64,000 nt of DNA from Luffa acutangula (GCA_036850905.1 CM072089.1:16625001-16689000), one strand, 5' to 3'; positions 23,272 through 34,967 are shown, counted from the first letter of the stretch. Notes: generated from the letters alone by a model not told the origin. Translations and numbers: made by a program.

Positions 23272-24732
23272 TAATAAGCGCACCCTCACGAGTGATATAC
23301 CTCCTTGTGATTGAATCATACTAGTGTAAGTAGTCATCGGACACAGCTGACATGTCTACTATGTCGCCCAAGACACAATGATCACGACGTGCACCCCACA
23401 GTGATATAAATGTTGCATAATGTTGTCGCCAATCATGATCGTGCTTACCTCGCAAGTCCAACTGATATAACTTCATGCCTGTATCACAATATGGTGGCAC
23501 CATTTGTCGCATTCCAAATTGTTTCATCACTCGTTTTGGATAATGACACTCTACAATATGAAAACATATGAGAGGGCTTACAGTCAACCAAATCTCCTGT
23601 CCATTATGATAGTAGTCTGGTAGTAAGGCCATAATATCAGGAGTATATGGTGTCCATGTGATCTGAAATTTATTAAACAATAAATTTAATAAATGAAATT
23701 AAAATTAATATACATTTTTTTTTAAAATTTGAGAAAACATTGATTACTGTTTTACCTGGTTGGGCATAAGACAATCAAATGTAATACGATACATAATCAA
23801 CATATTTGTACTTTGCTCAGATGCAGCCAAAATTTTGTTCCATCTGCAAATTATATAATATAATTAAAACATAATATTATACAAATTTATGTTAAATTTA
23901 AATTATACGTAAATTTAACATACCGAGCACTAAGTGGCCGTCCAACATAATGATTAGGGGTCAGTAAGTCGTGTTGTGGTGCGACAATAGAAAACCGATC
24001 GAATGCCCAAACTTGTAGTAGTATTAGTGGATCGGCTATCTCTAATGCACTGACACTACTAGCTCGAAATAATTCTCTGTACAACCATGCAAAGCATGCA
24101 CTACCCCATGAATACTGTCCAACTGTGTCGAAGTTTCCTAACAGAGGAAGAAACATAAGATGAACAAGTGTGTTGGACTTGTCAACAAATAGAAACTCTC
24201 CAATCAATTGCATAATATAGGTTCTCGCATGCCTCTGTATTGTGATGTCATCAGTATTGGGGGGCAACTTTGAAAACTGTGTTGCCATCCATGGAATGCT
24301 TAATCTAGATTCATGCAATTCAGGGGGTCGAACTCCCAAAAAATCCTCACATACCTGACCCCAATTGTACTATAATGAGCCAGTTATAGGTTTCCCATCT
24401 ATAGGTAGTTTGAATTGCACTGCAACATCTTGAAGTGTAATAGTACACTCTCCACAAGACATATGAAATGTATGGGTTTCTGGTCTCCATCACTCAACTA
24501 ACGCAATAATAAGATGCCAATTTAGTTGCATGAACACAATCTGTGCAACCCCCCAAAATCCAGCCTGTTGTACGTAAGGCACGATGCGTTGATCTATATT
24601 AATATTTTTGTTAACCATTGCCTCTTTTCTTCGACATTGTAAGATAGTAGGGGATTGATCATCCCATATCGACTGTGAACGGTGTGTACGTTGTAAATAT
24701 AAGTGTCTTGGATTAATTGGCCTAGGTTCCAT
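23272..24732 (-). pseudogene. Plant mobile domain (PMD/MAIN-like) gene of the MULE, truncated
   Basis: ATG at 24732 starts MEPRPINPRHLYLQRTHRSQ, a typical PMD opening. Further PMD signatures are VPYVQQAGFWGVAQI, GECTITLQDVAVQ, LPIDGKPITGS, YIMQLIGEFLFVDKSN, SWGSACFAWLYRELFRAS and LLQVWAFDRF. Two introns fit GT-AG rules and phase: 23844-23923 and 23663-23755. The third exon (TWTPYTPDIMALLPDYYHNG ...) runs to LTR-B at 23272. In-frame stops occur at about 24490 (where Arg is usual), about 24370 and about 23321 (where Trp is usual), so it is a pseudogene. Cellular PMD proteins act in meristem maintenance and silencing; related forms travel in transposons. It follows the MULE transposase on the same strand. 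Confidence 0.85.
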
Positions 24733-25106
24733 ATTTATACTGAAAATTTAAAAACACAAGTCCATTAGCAACTAATAAGTCATTGGCAACTATATAAGTC
24801 CATTGATATTAAAAACCTAAAAAACAATGTCTATTGAAAGTAACATACATCGAAGTCCATTACAAAGTGAAGATAAAAAATCAAAGTCCATTAGAAATCC
24901 ATTACAAAGTATAAACAAAAAATCAAGGTCCATTACAAAATCCATTACAAAGACCATTACAAAGACTATTACAAAATCCGTTATAGGATCCATTACAAGG
25001 TCCACTACACAAGCTCCATACTTGTAGATGAAATTTAACAAAATCAAATTCAATATTAATCAACTAATAATAATGTTTAGAAATGAAATGTGAATCAAAA
25101 TAAACC
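24733..25106 (-). other. MULE spacer between transposase end and PMD gene
   Basis: About 370 bp with no gene, largely filled by a degenerate 12-bp repeat (next entry). On the minus strand it lies downstream of the transposase stop and upstream of the PMD start. Confidence 0.55.
24850..25015 (+). repeat. Degenerate 12-bp tandem array (TCCATTACAAAG)
   Basis: The unit TCCATTACAAAG recurs with variants (TCCATTAGAAA, ACCATTACAAAG, ACTATTACAAAA, TCCACTACACAA) about a dozen times. Frames through it on either strand give low-complexity peptides and are not genes. Confidence 0.75.
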
Positions 25107-25149
25107 TTATTCATCCATGGGTTGAAGATGAAGCGCCTAAAGTACGAGT
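25107..25149 (-). pseudogene. MULE transposase, last codons
   Basis: The minus strand from the LTR-C insertion reads on from the zinc knuckle at 40301-40325 into a short Ser/Thr tail, TRTLGASSSTHG, then TGA near 25107. CGAGT (25145-25149) is the left TSD copy of LTR-C. Confidence 0.65.
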
Positions 25150-27335
25150 TGTTGGGTTTTATGCCTTAAAACTCGTAGATAGTGAATGGTGACAAATTGT
25201 TCACTTGTATCAATACGTTGTTATTGAGATTTGTACAATAAAGATTTATTGTTACTAAAATTGCACAATTTGACCCAAATCCAATAAACTAAGATCCTAG
25301 GTTGTTTAGATGAAACTTGAACTAGTATGTGGGGACATACGGGGATTAGTGTTCAAGTAACAACCTAAATGGTCTATAGTATAAGGATAAGGTTGGGTAC
25401 CTTATCCTATTGACACTATGCGATACGACCCACTTTGTATTCGATACAGATGCAATGATCCAAATCATCCATGTAGGAGACATGCGAGTGAGGGTATCCT
25501 ATGCAATGAGTTTGCATAAGACCGGACCGCGAAATAGTAACCACTAGATGTAACACCGTTGACTAGTTAAGGTTTCTATTTCAATAGGATGACCTAGGTA
25601 ACTCAATCTAAATCCTGAGTATGCTATGAACTCATTTTCTGGAAGAATTATCCTTAGATTTGTATGGGTGAGTGACGGTTCCGACTTGTCGAAGGTCGTG
25701 TTGGTCAAATAAATTTATAATTCCACGGCACTACAACTACTTTTTGTAGAAATAGTGGTCGGGGTCGATCACAGGGAGTGGCAGTTGGTTACTTATTTTC
25801 TGTTTATTTTGAGCTGTGAAAGGGTAAATTGGGGGTTTGGAAAATTGGATAAATGAACGTGCAAGGAATTTAAAGTGCAAAAATTTAAATAAGCAAGAAA
25901 TATAAAGGACAAAAAATTAAATTGCAGGAATCATAAAAATGCAAAGAAGTTAATTGAATAGGCAACACCGATTGGAGTGATTATTAGGGCTGAATGATCT
26001 ACTTTGATCATTGAATCTCTACCTACTAAGGGCTAGTTGAATTACTCAATTGCCCAATCAATCTAATCTGAACCCAGAAAAGGCCCAAAGCTCACCTAAG
26101 ACATCTAACCTGATCGTACAACGTCCATCAAATTAGACACTAATTGATTAATTAATTAATTCAATTGGACTATCAAATTAAACAATCAACCAATTGCCTT
26201 AATGAAGGGGATGAAAGCCTCGGTGCAGTGGAAGCGCATCTAAAGGACCTTACGCCGTATATTAATTAATATTAAAATACCGTGAATGATTGACTTACCG
26301 TTATTGGTCAATATCCGTGGACACAGAAATATTCTACAATGAGAAGAGTGCAGTTGTGGATCTTTAGTAGAGTGGCCCACAGTTAGCGAATGTTGACTAA
26401 CTTGGTTTAATGAGTTTAGCCAATTAGTCTCATATCGTTGGAGCTTCTGATCTGTAGGTCCATTAGGTCCACCTGCTAGCTCATAAAGGGTTCTGAAGGT
26501 TAAATAGTCTTGAATAAAATTTGAAGTGCGTTCAAATTCGAGGGAATTATATTGTATTTGATACAATTAAGATAATGTATGCAGATACATTATACTATAA
26601 GTTTAATTGGTGAATTAAACTTTATATTATAAATTAATTTTGGATATGATTCAAAATTAATTAATGAGAGAATTAAATATTTGAATGAGTTCTAATATTA
26701 AATATGAATTAGATTCATATTAAACTATAGGTTAAAATTAATATGAATAGGGATTCATATTAAAACTATAGTATAAGAGAGAAAATCAAATTAATTAGAT
26801 ATGTGATATTTAATTAATTTAAGAATTAATTAATTGGAGAATTAGTTAATTTTAATTTAATTTGGTAAAATATGATTTAATCGAAATTAAAACTATAGTT
26901 TATAATTAATGTACATTTGATGGACATTAGAACTATAGGTTAAAATGAGAGAGAATTATTTGAATATGATTCAAATGTGAAATTAATTAGGTATTTGATA
27001 TTTAATTAATGTGGGAACAATTAATTGAATGACCTATTTAATTCAATTGAATATGATTTAATTGAATTAAAACTTTATGTTATAATTGATTTAATTAAAA
27101 TTGGTTTAATTAAATTAATTATAATTGATTAAATAATTATTTGTCATTTAATTTAACGGCCTGAATCACGTTGATTATGATCAATGGTGGAGATCGTGTA
27201 GGGAAGTTAACCTCCCTTATTCTCACGTATCAGTTAAGGGTCAGTGGAGGACTGATCATTCTCTCACTGAGTTTTACGTTGTTTACAGAGAAGAAAAATG
27301 CTCTTTCTCTCGCTCAAGGAATTACAGCAACTCTC
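25150..27335 (+). repeat. LTR-C: solo copia LTR, left part, TSD CGAGT
   Basis: TGTTGGGTTTTATGCC at 25150. The right part is 39968-40300, ending AATTTCAATCCTTCA. CGAGT flanks both ends (25145-25149, 40301-40305). The segment carries a foreign block (25673-26282) replacing roughly 0.5 kb of LTR, and very AT-rich repeats at 26520-27160. E2 is inserted at 27335/27336. The open frame 27171-27383 is LTR sequence. Confidence 0.85.
25673..26282 (-). repeat. Chimeric block inside LTR-C: gypsy LTR piece plus copia LTR end
   Basis: 25673-26202 looks like the downstream part of a gypsy LTR on the minus strand (start TGACGGTTCCGACTTGTCG, then GTCGGGGTCGATCACAGGGA). 26203-26282 is the reversed last 80 bp of a Copia-1-type LTR (GTGGAAGCGCATCTAAAGGA, ACCTTACGCCGTATATTAAT). 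LTR-C lacks about 530 bp that its relatives have at this point. No TSD seen; probably the remains of a nested insertion after deletion. Confidence 0.55.
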
Positions 27336-28305
27336 GGTATGCAAATTGCTTACCGCAAGTGTACGGGTCAAGTAATAATATAGTGTTTTCGTGATTAAAC
27401 GAGTGTCGCCCTCTGGATTGGTTTTCTAGCAAATTAAGTACCGTGAATACTTTTGTTCAATTTTATTTAGGGAGCAAAACTTAATGAAAAAGATAAATTT
27501 AAAGACAAAAAAAAAAAATAAAGTGGAGACTCAAATGGAAAGACTCTTAGGGAATTGATTTCATTGATTAAGATTGAGGATTGATTAATAGGAATGAATT
27601 GACCATGCAATTATTCTACAAGCCAAGGAAACTTTCATCACAATTACCTCTCCCGAGTATAATTGATTCTCATGCAAATAACTAACTTGATATCCCTATC
27701 TAAGTTCATTAACATGCAAGGCATTATTCGATTCGGTCCTTGTTGTACTTCTAAAGTAATTCTAAATCTGATCACAAACTTAGAATTTCTACTTTAGTCA
27801 TGCAATTAAACAACGTAAGTCTTACGCCAAATCCTCTCTCCCGAGTTAGATTCAACACTTAAATCATTCAATTAGTGATCAAGTAATTGCAAACAATACA
27901 CAAATCTGCATGCATAAAATAAAAACACATTCATACCAAAAATCAATCCAACAAACTGAAAACAACTACATCAAACCCTAAGACAAACAACTAGCAATTC
28001 ATAGTCTTTGAACCACAAACACTAATTTCTAGAAAAGCCATAAAAACTACAAGAATTAAGGGAAAGAGAAAGGAAAACTCGAATCCGCCGACACCACACG
28101 TCCCCGTCACGATCTCCACGTCTTCTCGCTTGATTCCCGCTCCTTGGCCTTGCCTTTAGCTCCCAAAAAAGATCTCTAGTCGAAATTAGGACTAAAATCT
28201 CACCAATTGGACTCTCCAAATCCGTAGCTGAAAAGAAGATTATATAGAAAATCTGCCGATAGCGTCATGACGCTGTGGACATAGCGTCGCGACGCTGTGC
28301 CTTTA
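27336..28305 (-). repeat. E2 3' LTR, first part (interrupted by TR-GAG1)
   Basis: Matches 38659-39610 (right LTR). The remainder is 34968-35325. The uninterrupted target TGCCTTTACCGCGCGTTCTG is intact at 39601-39620 in the other LTR, proving the TR-GAG1 insertion point. The first bases (GGTATGCAAATTG) differ from the right LTR (TGATGTGCAAATTG). The palindromes AGCGTCATGACGCT (28261-28274) and AGCGTCGCGACGCT (28283-28296) are near the break. Confidence 0.85.
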
Positions 28306-29857
28306 TGATAGCGAGCATAGCTAGCTACTTTTACTTATTTAATTTAGCTAGTCTTTTATGATGTTTGGGCCATTTTATTGTGCTTTATTGTTTATTTTGT
28401 AGGAAATGGTTGATTGGAGCCATAATGCCATATTATAGTTAATCGGGTGCTCGGGGCGTGAAAAGATGCAAAGGAATGAAAAGTGGAAAAGTGAAAAAAA
28501 GTCAAATCTCGGTCAACAGCAGGCTAGCGTCGAGACGCTCTAGCGAGCATAGCTAGCTACTTTTACTTATTTAATTTAGCTAGTCTTTTATGATGTTTGG
28601 GCCATTTTATTGTGCTTTATTGTTTATTTTGTAGGAAATGGTTGATTGGAGCCATAATGCCATATTAGAGTTAATCGGTTGCTCGGGGCGTGAAAAGATG
28701 CAAAGGAATGAAAAGTGGAAAAGTGAAAAAAAGTCAAATCTCGGTCAACAGCAGGTTAGCGTCGAGACGCTAGCTCTTGAGCGTCTCGACGCTCACATTC
28801 CATATCAGATTAGGCGCGTAAAGCTCACAGCGTCGAGACGCTATGATAGGAAGCGTCCAGACGCTACCGTTTTTCCTTATTCAGAACGCGCGTATAAGTG
28901 GCAGCGTCGCGACGCTGTCTTGACAGCGTCTCGACGCTAAGACGAAAAATCAGAATAAAAGCTTATTTTCGGCTAGGTTTTGGGGAGATCGATTTGGGAC
29001 CTTAGAGAGCCGTAAACAGAGCAGAACAGAGCACTTTGGAGGCTGAAACAAAGGGAGGAATTTGGAAATCAACCCATTGTTCGTGGGGATCGTGACGGGG
29101 ACGTCGGGACTCGGCCTACATTGAGTTTTCTTTTCCCTTTTCTTTCTTTAGTTAGATTTATGGCTTTCACATGTTTAGTTGAGATTGTATTTACATTCAT
29201 GAGTAGCTAAACTTGTAGCTTAGGGATTGATGTAGTTGATTAAGTTTATGGATTGATTTATGGTTTAAGTTGTGCAATGTTATTGTGTTTGTAATCTTGA
29301 TTTAATGCTTTCAATTAATTGGCCATTAGTTGGATGATTTAAGTTTCGAATCTAGCTCGAGAGAGGGGATTTGATCTAGACTTACTCAAGATTGCATGAA
29401 CAAAGTTTACTTTCTAATTCTTGACGGTTTTAGATTAACTTTAGAATTGGTTAAAAGATCTCATTGCCTTGCATATTAATAAACTTAGATAGGGATATCA
29501 AGTTGATTAATTTGCATGAGAATCAATTATACTCGGGAGAGGTAGTTGTGATTAAAGGGTCTTTGGCTCATAATTTCATTGTGCATAATAACTTATTCTT
29601 TAAAATCAATCCTAAACGAAATCGGCGAAATCAATTCCCTAAGTAGTTTTCCCAATTGAAATTCCATACTTTTTACTTGCTTTGATTTGTTTTTAACATC
29701 ACCTATTCATCACTTTTTGATCCCTAAATAAAATTGGGCAAGATAATTCGCAATACTTGATTTGCTTAAAAATCCAATCCAGAGGACGACATTCGAATTT
29801 ACTATTCACTATATTATTACTTGACTCGTGCGCTTGCGGTAGGAAAAGTCCACATCA
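28306..29857 (+). repeat. TR-GAG1 5' LTR (1552 bp) with 232-bp tandem duplication
   Basis: TGATAGCGAGCATAGC to AAAAGTCCACATCA. The first part is duplicated (period 232 bp, copies starting at 28309 and 28541); the junction falls within a palindrome AGCGTCGAGACGCT (28526-28539). It also has one palindrome more than the 3' LTR (22 bp near 28908-28930). Removing both differences gives the 1298 bp of the 3' LTR exactly. Open frames in this LTR, such as 28638-28940, are not genes. Confidence 0.9.
28526..28938 (+). repeat. Cluster of AGCGTC-NN-GACGCT palindromes in TR-GAG1 U3
   Basis: Seven copies at 28526, 28758, 28780, 28829, 28852, 28903 and 28925 (14 bp each). The centres vary (GA, TC, CA, GC); the GC form is a perfect palindrome. 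The 3' LTR has five (about 33886-34045). All lie in CpG-rich DNA that contrasts with the AT-rich surroundings. Confidence 0.85.
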
Positions 29858-29863
29858 AGTTTT

Positions 29864-29882
29864 TGGCGCCGTTGCCGGGGAT
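29864..29882 (+). other. Primer binding site, tRNA-Asp (TR-GAG1)
   Basis: TGGCGCCGTTGCCGGGGAT, complementary to the 3' end of plant tRNA-Asp, six bases after the LTR. This primer is characteristic of Athila and related gypsy elements. Confidence 0.85.
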
Positions 29883-30239
29883 TGGCGCATTTAGCTAGAT
29901 TGATATTGTGGAAAAATTGCTTGATCTTAATTTAGGGTGTATTGTTACTTTTTTAGGTTTGTTGCATTTTTTTCCTTATTTGTTTTTCTTTCCATATTTG
30001 ATTTTCTAGGTTAGTTTTTCTTTTAGTTGTGTAATCTTTTCCTTATTTGTTCTTGTTTTTCCTTTTTTAGATTAGTTTTCTTATTTGCATTTTGCCATAT
30101 TTATTTTTTTTGCATTCCATATTAGGTTACTTTGTTTCCTTTTCTAGATTATATTTTCCATATTTAGATTAGTTGTTTCCTTTTCTTTATTTCATTCCAT
30201 AATTGTTTTCTTTCTTTTCTAGGGTAGTTTTGTTTGTTT

Positions 30240-32419
30240 ATGCGTAGGGATAAAGATTTAATTTTAGCACCATTTGATCCGAGATAGAAAGAACAATTCT
30301 TAGGCTTCGAAGGGAAAATAGAGAAATTATTCAAATGGCAGATCAAAATCCACCTGAGGAGCCTAGGCCTATTAGAGATTATTTTCAGCCTGTGTTTCAG
30401 GGGCAACAGTCGGGGATTGTCTATGCACCGATTAATGCCAACAACTTTGAGCTGAAGACCGGCCTCATTCAGATGGCTCGAGACTGTGCATACAGAGGAT
30501 CCCCCACCGAGGATCCAAATTCTCATCTTAAATCATTCTTGGATATTTGTGGGACGGTAAAGATTAATGGTGTCTCTGAGGATGCTATTCGCTTACGTTT
30601 ATTTCCCTTTTCTTTGCAGGATAAAGCACGTGATTGGTTGCAGTCTATTACCCCTGGGAGCATCACCACTTGGGATGCTTTGGTCCAGGCCTTTTTAAAG
30701 AAAATTTTCCCTCCTGCAAAGACGGTCAAGCTGAGGACCGAGATTGGGACATTCCAACAACAATATGATGAGCAGCTGTTCGAAGCTTGGGAGCGATTCA
30801 AAGAGCTACTGAGGAAGTGTCCTCAGCATGGTTACCCTGATTGGCTTCAGGTACAGTTGTTTTATAATGGTTTAACTCCTAGTACAAAAACGATTGTTGA
30901 TGCAGCTGCAGGTGGGACTCTGTTGTCCAAGACCGTGGAAAACGCTCGCACACTTTTAGAGGATATGGCCACCAACAGCTATCAGTGGCCATCTGAGCGG
31001 TCTACACCTAAAAAGATTGCTGCTGGAGTGTTTGAGGTTGATAAAGTAAGTGCACTCCAGGCCCAGATGACTTCCCTTGCCAATGCTTTTATGAAATTTT
31101 CAGGTACAGGGAGTGCACAGTCAATTGAATCAGCTGCTGCTTTAGCATCTAGACCTCAGGAGGAGACCATCGAGCAGGTTCAGTATGTATCAAATTTTAA
31201 TTCTAGGGGATATAATAATAGTTCTACACCTACACATTATCACCCTAACAATAGGAACCATGAAAATTTCTCTTATGCTAATACTAAGAATGTTCTTAAT
31301 CCTCCTGGTTTTGCCCCTCAAACTCAAGATAATAAAAAGTTAGAAGATCTTGTTGGAGCTTTCATTGCAGAGTCTAGTAACAGGACAACCAAATTAGAGG
31401 AGGCAGTCATTGCCATCAACTCAACAGTGAATGGCCACAGTGCAGCTATAAAGAACATAGAGACTCAGCTGGGACAGTTGGTGAATGTTGTAAGTACAAT
31501 GAACAAAGGTAAGGCCCCAGCTGAACAAGAGAAACCCCAGATGGAGTATTGTAAGGCAACTGTGCACCAGGAGGAATCTGAAGAGGAACCTGAATCTGAA
31601 GACTATGAAACGCCTACAGGAGAAGCTGAGGAGGACACATCATCTGATGAGGCTGAACAGTCTAACCTTGAGCCTCCTGTTCCTTCTCCCACACTGTTGG
31701 TTCCCAAGGAAAAGAAAAAGAAAAAGAAGAAAAAGAATAATCAGGTTCAGTTTGATAAATTTATGAATGCTTTTATGAATCTGAATATTAATATTCCTTT
31801 TGCAGAGGCATTAGAGATGCCCCAATACAACAGGTTCGTGAAGGAGTGGTTAGCAAAGAAGCGAAAGGAAAAGAAGGTTGACACTGTTTATCTTGCTTCC
31901 ACATGCAGCACCAGAGTACAACAAAAAGTACCTGAAAAAGTAGCAGATCCAGGGAGTTTTTCTGTTCCTTGTAGTTTTGGTACTTATTCTTTCAGAGCAT
32001 TATGTGATTTAGGTGCTAGCATTAATATCATTCCTCTATCGTTGTGTAAAAAGTTAGATATAGGTGAGATTAAGTCTACTCCTGTAAAGCTCCAATTGGC
32101 TGATCAATCTGTGGTGAGACCAGCCGGTATTGTAGAAAATGTGTTAATCAGAGTAGGTAGATTTTTCCTCCCTATTGACTTGTATGTTATGGACATGATA
32201 GAAAATCCTTCAATGCCTGTCATATTAGGACGACCATTCCTCGCTACTAGGCAAGCGATTATAGATATTGAGCGCAGGGAGCTCACTATTAGAGTCAAGA
32301 ACGAAAAAGAAATCTTTAAAGCAGTTGAAGACTCTAAAAATGAAGTGCTTTACATGGGCTACAGGAAAGGTGCAAGAAAGAGCACCTCTGTTGGATTCAC
32401 AGAACAAAAGCCTCCTTGA
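30240..32419 (+). CDS. TR-GAG1 gag-protease polyprotein
   Basis: Open frame of 694 residues from ATG 30335 to TGA 32417-32419. The homologous start in related elements (MRRNK type) is at 30240 here, but that leader is in another frame because of an apparent one-base loss near 30280; translation would have to start at 30335 (MADQNPPEEPRPIRDY). The gag domain covers about residues 50-210 (SHLKSFLDICGTVK, LFPFSLQDKARDWL, QYDEQLFEAWERFKELLRKC). A variable linker contains a run of about ten lysines broken by Glu. The retropepsin-like domain near residues 545-665 has the active site ALCDLGASINIIP and the flap-distal MPVILGRPFLATR. No CCHC knuckle seen. Expected to form particles and process itself. 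Confidence 0.85.
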
Positions 32420-33664
32420 AGCACGTGCAACACGTCGAGCTAATGACGTTAAACAAGCGCTTATGGGAGGCAACCCAAGTAAGTTAGTGTGTTTTCTTTT
32501 TGTTTGTGATTTATTATTTGTTTTTGTTTTGTAGGTCTTGTTTTCTTCCTCTCCTTTGCTTTCAAGCTTTCAAGATTCCAAGCTCTCAAGCAAGAAGTCA
32601 TCATCATTCCAGGCCAGTATCATTCACTCCTGTCATTCTTTTATTGTTCTCATGCTTGTTTATGCTTTATTTTCTTTATACATTGAGGACAATGCATATT
32701 TTAAGTTTGGGGGTGGATTAGCATGTTTGTGGAGCCCTTGAGCATCTGAGTTCGGGCTATAGTTTTGAGCTTTCTTTGAATTATGCATATGGTTGTTTTC
32801 TGGATGCTACTTTTGCATGATTATGATGTCCTAGGATAGGCTTTCTTGTCAATTTTCAAGCTTGTGATGAGATGTAAGCATAAGTGCCCAAAAAGGGAGA
32901 CTTTTTAAAATTTTTCTAGGAGATGGCTTGCATGAGTAGAGTATTTATCTTGGCTAGATTTGGAGTTGAATGCTTAGGAGCGAATTATTAGGTTCATATG
33001 CTTGTTGTCACCTCGATAGGTGTAGGGTAGAGCTAAAAGTTAATGCTTTGCAAATTAGCATGTTGGATCTTGCTTAGGAGGAAAGAAAAGAATATATGCT
33101 ATTTATGCTCATAAAGAAAAATCATTCTTGTTGTTACTGTTGAAGAGAAAAATTATTATGCCATGGCCTGTGCACAGTTTGCAATGTTTAATAAAGTTTA
33201 GGCAAAAAGAGCTACCCCTGTTGTGATCAGTTAGGCCAACCAGAGAAATCTCAGGTTAAGGGTCCCTGCAATGGGTGTGTGAAAGCTAGTGCCACATATA
33301 CATGCTTAAATTAATTGTTATTTATAAGCACCTAAGTAAGGAGATAAACAAACTAATTTGTTGCTTTAACTCATTAGTGAAGCCTTAGTGCCAGTGTAGA
33401 GGGAAGATGAGTTGAGAGTTTAATAATCCAATCCTGGGCTAGTAGAGTCTGATCTTGTTGAGTTAGATCTCGCTTGTGCAAGTTAATTTTGGAAAAATTT
33501 TAATTTGTCTCCTTCATTGGTCCTTGTGTGCATGTCTCTTGCTTGCTTGGTTATTGACTTTTGAGCCTTGAGGATTGAGTTATGATTGTTGCATCCATTC
33601 TTCCATTGTATGTCTGATTTAGAATTTGCTCGAGGACTAGCAAAAGCTTAAGTTTGGGGGTATT
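32420..33664 (+). other. TR-GAG1 3' untranslated region with conserved blocks and polypurine tract
   Basis: No gene. A hairpin-forming block follows the stop (32444-32480: TGACGTTAAACAAGCGCTTA then TGGGAGGCAACCCAA). Blocks shared with TR-GAG2 and E2 include GTTGTCACCTCGATAGG (about 33005), GTGATCAGTTAGGCCAACCA (33223-33242), GGTTAAGGGTCCCTGCAATG (about 33256) and GTGTGAAAGCTAGTGCCA. It ends with GACTAGCAAAAGCTTAAG and TTTGGGGG, the purine tract, just before the LTR. Open frames at 32268-32741 are not supported. Confidence 0.7.
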
Positions 33665-34962
33665 TGATAGCGAGCATAGCTAGCTACTTTTACTTATTTA
33701 ATTTAGCTAGTCTTTTATGATGTTTGGGCCATTTTATTGTGCTTTATTGTTTATTTTGTAGGAAATGGTTGATTGGAGCCATAATGCCATATTAGAGTTA
33801 ATCGGGTGCTCGGGGCGTGAAAAGATGCAAAGGAATGAAAAGTGGAAAAGTGAAAAAAAGTCAAATCTCGGTCAACAGCAGGCTAGCGTCGAGACGCTAG
33901 CTCTTGAGCGTCTCGACGCTCACATTCCATATCAGATTAGGCGCGTAAAGCTCACAGCGTCGAGACGCTATGATAGGAAGCGTCCCGACGCTACCGTTTT
34001 TCCTTATTCAGAACGCGCGTATAAGTGGCAGCGTCTCGACGCTAAGACGAAAAATCAGAATAAAAGCTTATTTTCGGCTAGGTTTTGGGGAGATCGATTT
34101 GGGACCTTAGAGAGCCGTAAACAGAGCAGAACAGAGCACTTTGGAGGCTGAAACAAAGGGAGGAATTTGGAAATCAACCCATTGTTCGTGGGGATCGTGA
34201 CGGGGACGTCGGGACTCGGCCTACATTGAGTTTTCTTTTCCCTTTTCTTTCTTTAGTTAGATTTATGGCTTTCACATGTTTAGTTGAGATTGTATTTACA
34301 TTCATGAGTAGCTAAACTTGTAGCTTAGGGATTGATGTAGTTGATTAAGTTTATGGATTGATTTATGGTTTAAGTTGTGCAATGTTATTGTGTTTGTAAT
34401 CTTGATTTAATGCTTTCAATTAATTGGCCATTAGTTGGATGATTTAAGTTTCTAATCTAGCTCGGGAGAGGGGATTTGATCTAGACTTACTCAAGATTGC
34501 ATGAACAAAGTTTACTTTCTAATTCTTGACGGTTTTAGATTAACTTTAGAATTGGTTAAAAGATCTCATTGCCTTGCATATTAATAAACTTAGATAGGGA
34601 TATCAAGTTGGTTAATTTGCATGAGAATCAATTATACTCGGGAGAGGTAGTTGTGATTAAAGGGTCTTTGGCTCATAATTTCATTGTGCATAATAACTTA
34701 TTCTTTAAAATCAATCCTAAACGAAATCAGCGAAATCAATTCCCTAAGTAGTTTTCCCAATTGAAATTCCATACTTTTTACTTGCTTTGATTTGTTTTTA
34801 ACATCACCTATTCATCACTTTTTGATCCCTAAATAAAATTGGGCAAGATAATTCGCAATACTTGATTTGCTTACAAATCCAATCCAGAGGACGACATTCG
34901 AATTTACTATTCACTATATTATTACTTGACCCGTGCGCTTGCAGTAGGAAAAGTCCACATCA
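33665..34962 (+). repeat. TR-GAG1 3' LTR (1298 bp)
   Basis: TGATAGCGAGCATAGC to AAAAGTCCACATCA, followed by the TSD CTTTA. It contains five AGCGTC-NN-GACGCT palindromes. Frames at 33765-34151 and 34569-34751 lie in the LTR and mirror those in the 5' LTR. Confidence 0.92.
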
Positions 34963-34967
34963 CTTTA

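Larger units (their letters stand above)
28306..34962 (+). mobile_element. TR-GAG1: gag-protease-only gypsy element, TSD CTTTA
   Basis: CTTTA at 28301-28305 and 34963-34967. 5' LTR 28306-29857, tRNA-Asp primer site 29864-29882, gag-protease gene 30240-32419, 3' UTR 32420-33664, 3' LTR 33665-34962. The interior has no reverse transcriptase, RNase H or integrase. It fits terminal-repeat elements with a gag domain, which must borrow replication and integration enzymes. The LTRs differ by about ten substitutions by eye, apart from two structural differences described in the LTR entries. Confidence 0.9.

Noticed and set aside
23272..24732. PMD gene as an active host gene
   Set aside because: Three in-frame stops, truncation by LTR-B, and placement in a MULE indicate a transposon-borne pseudogene.
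28261..28938. Palindrome cluster as a CRISPR-like array
   Set aside because: Spacing is irregular, units are 14 bp and degenerate, and the setting is a plant LTR.
28638..28940. 100-codon frame in the TR-GAG1 5' LTR, repeated at 33765-34151
   Set aside because: Present only because it is in the LTR; it crosses the palindrome cluster and changes length between the two LTRs.
29864..29882. Possible tRNA-Asp gene fragment
   Set aside because: Only the complement of the tRNA 3' end is present, at the fixed place after an LTR; it is a primer binding site.
32420..33664. Hammerhead ribozyme in the 3' regions of the gag-type elements
   Set aside because: I looked for the CTGATGA core with a matching GAAA strand and did not find a convincing pair.
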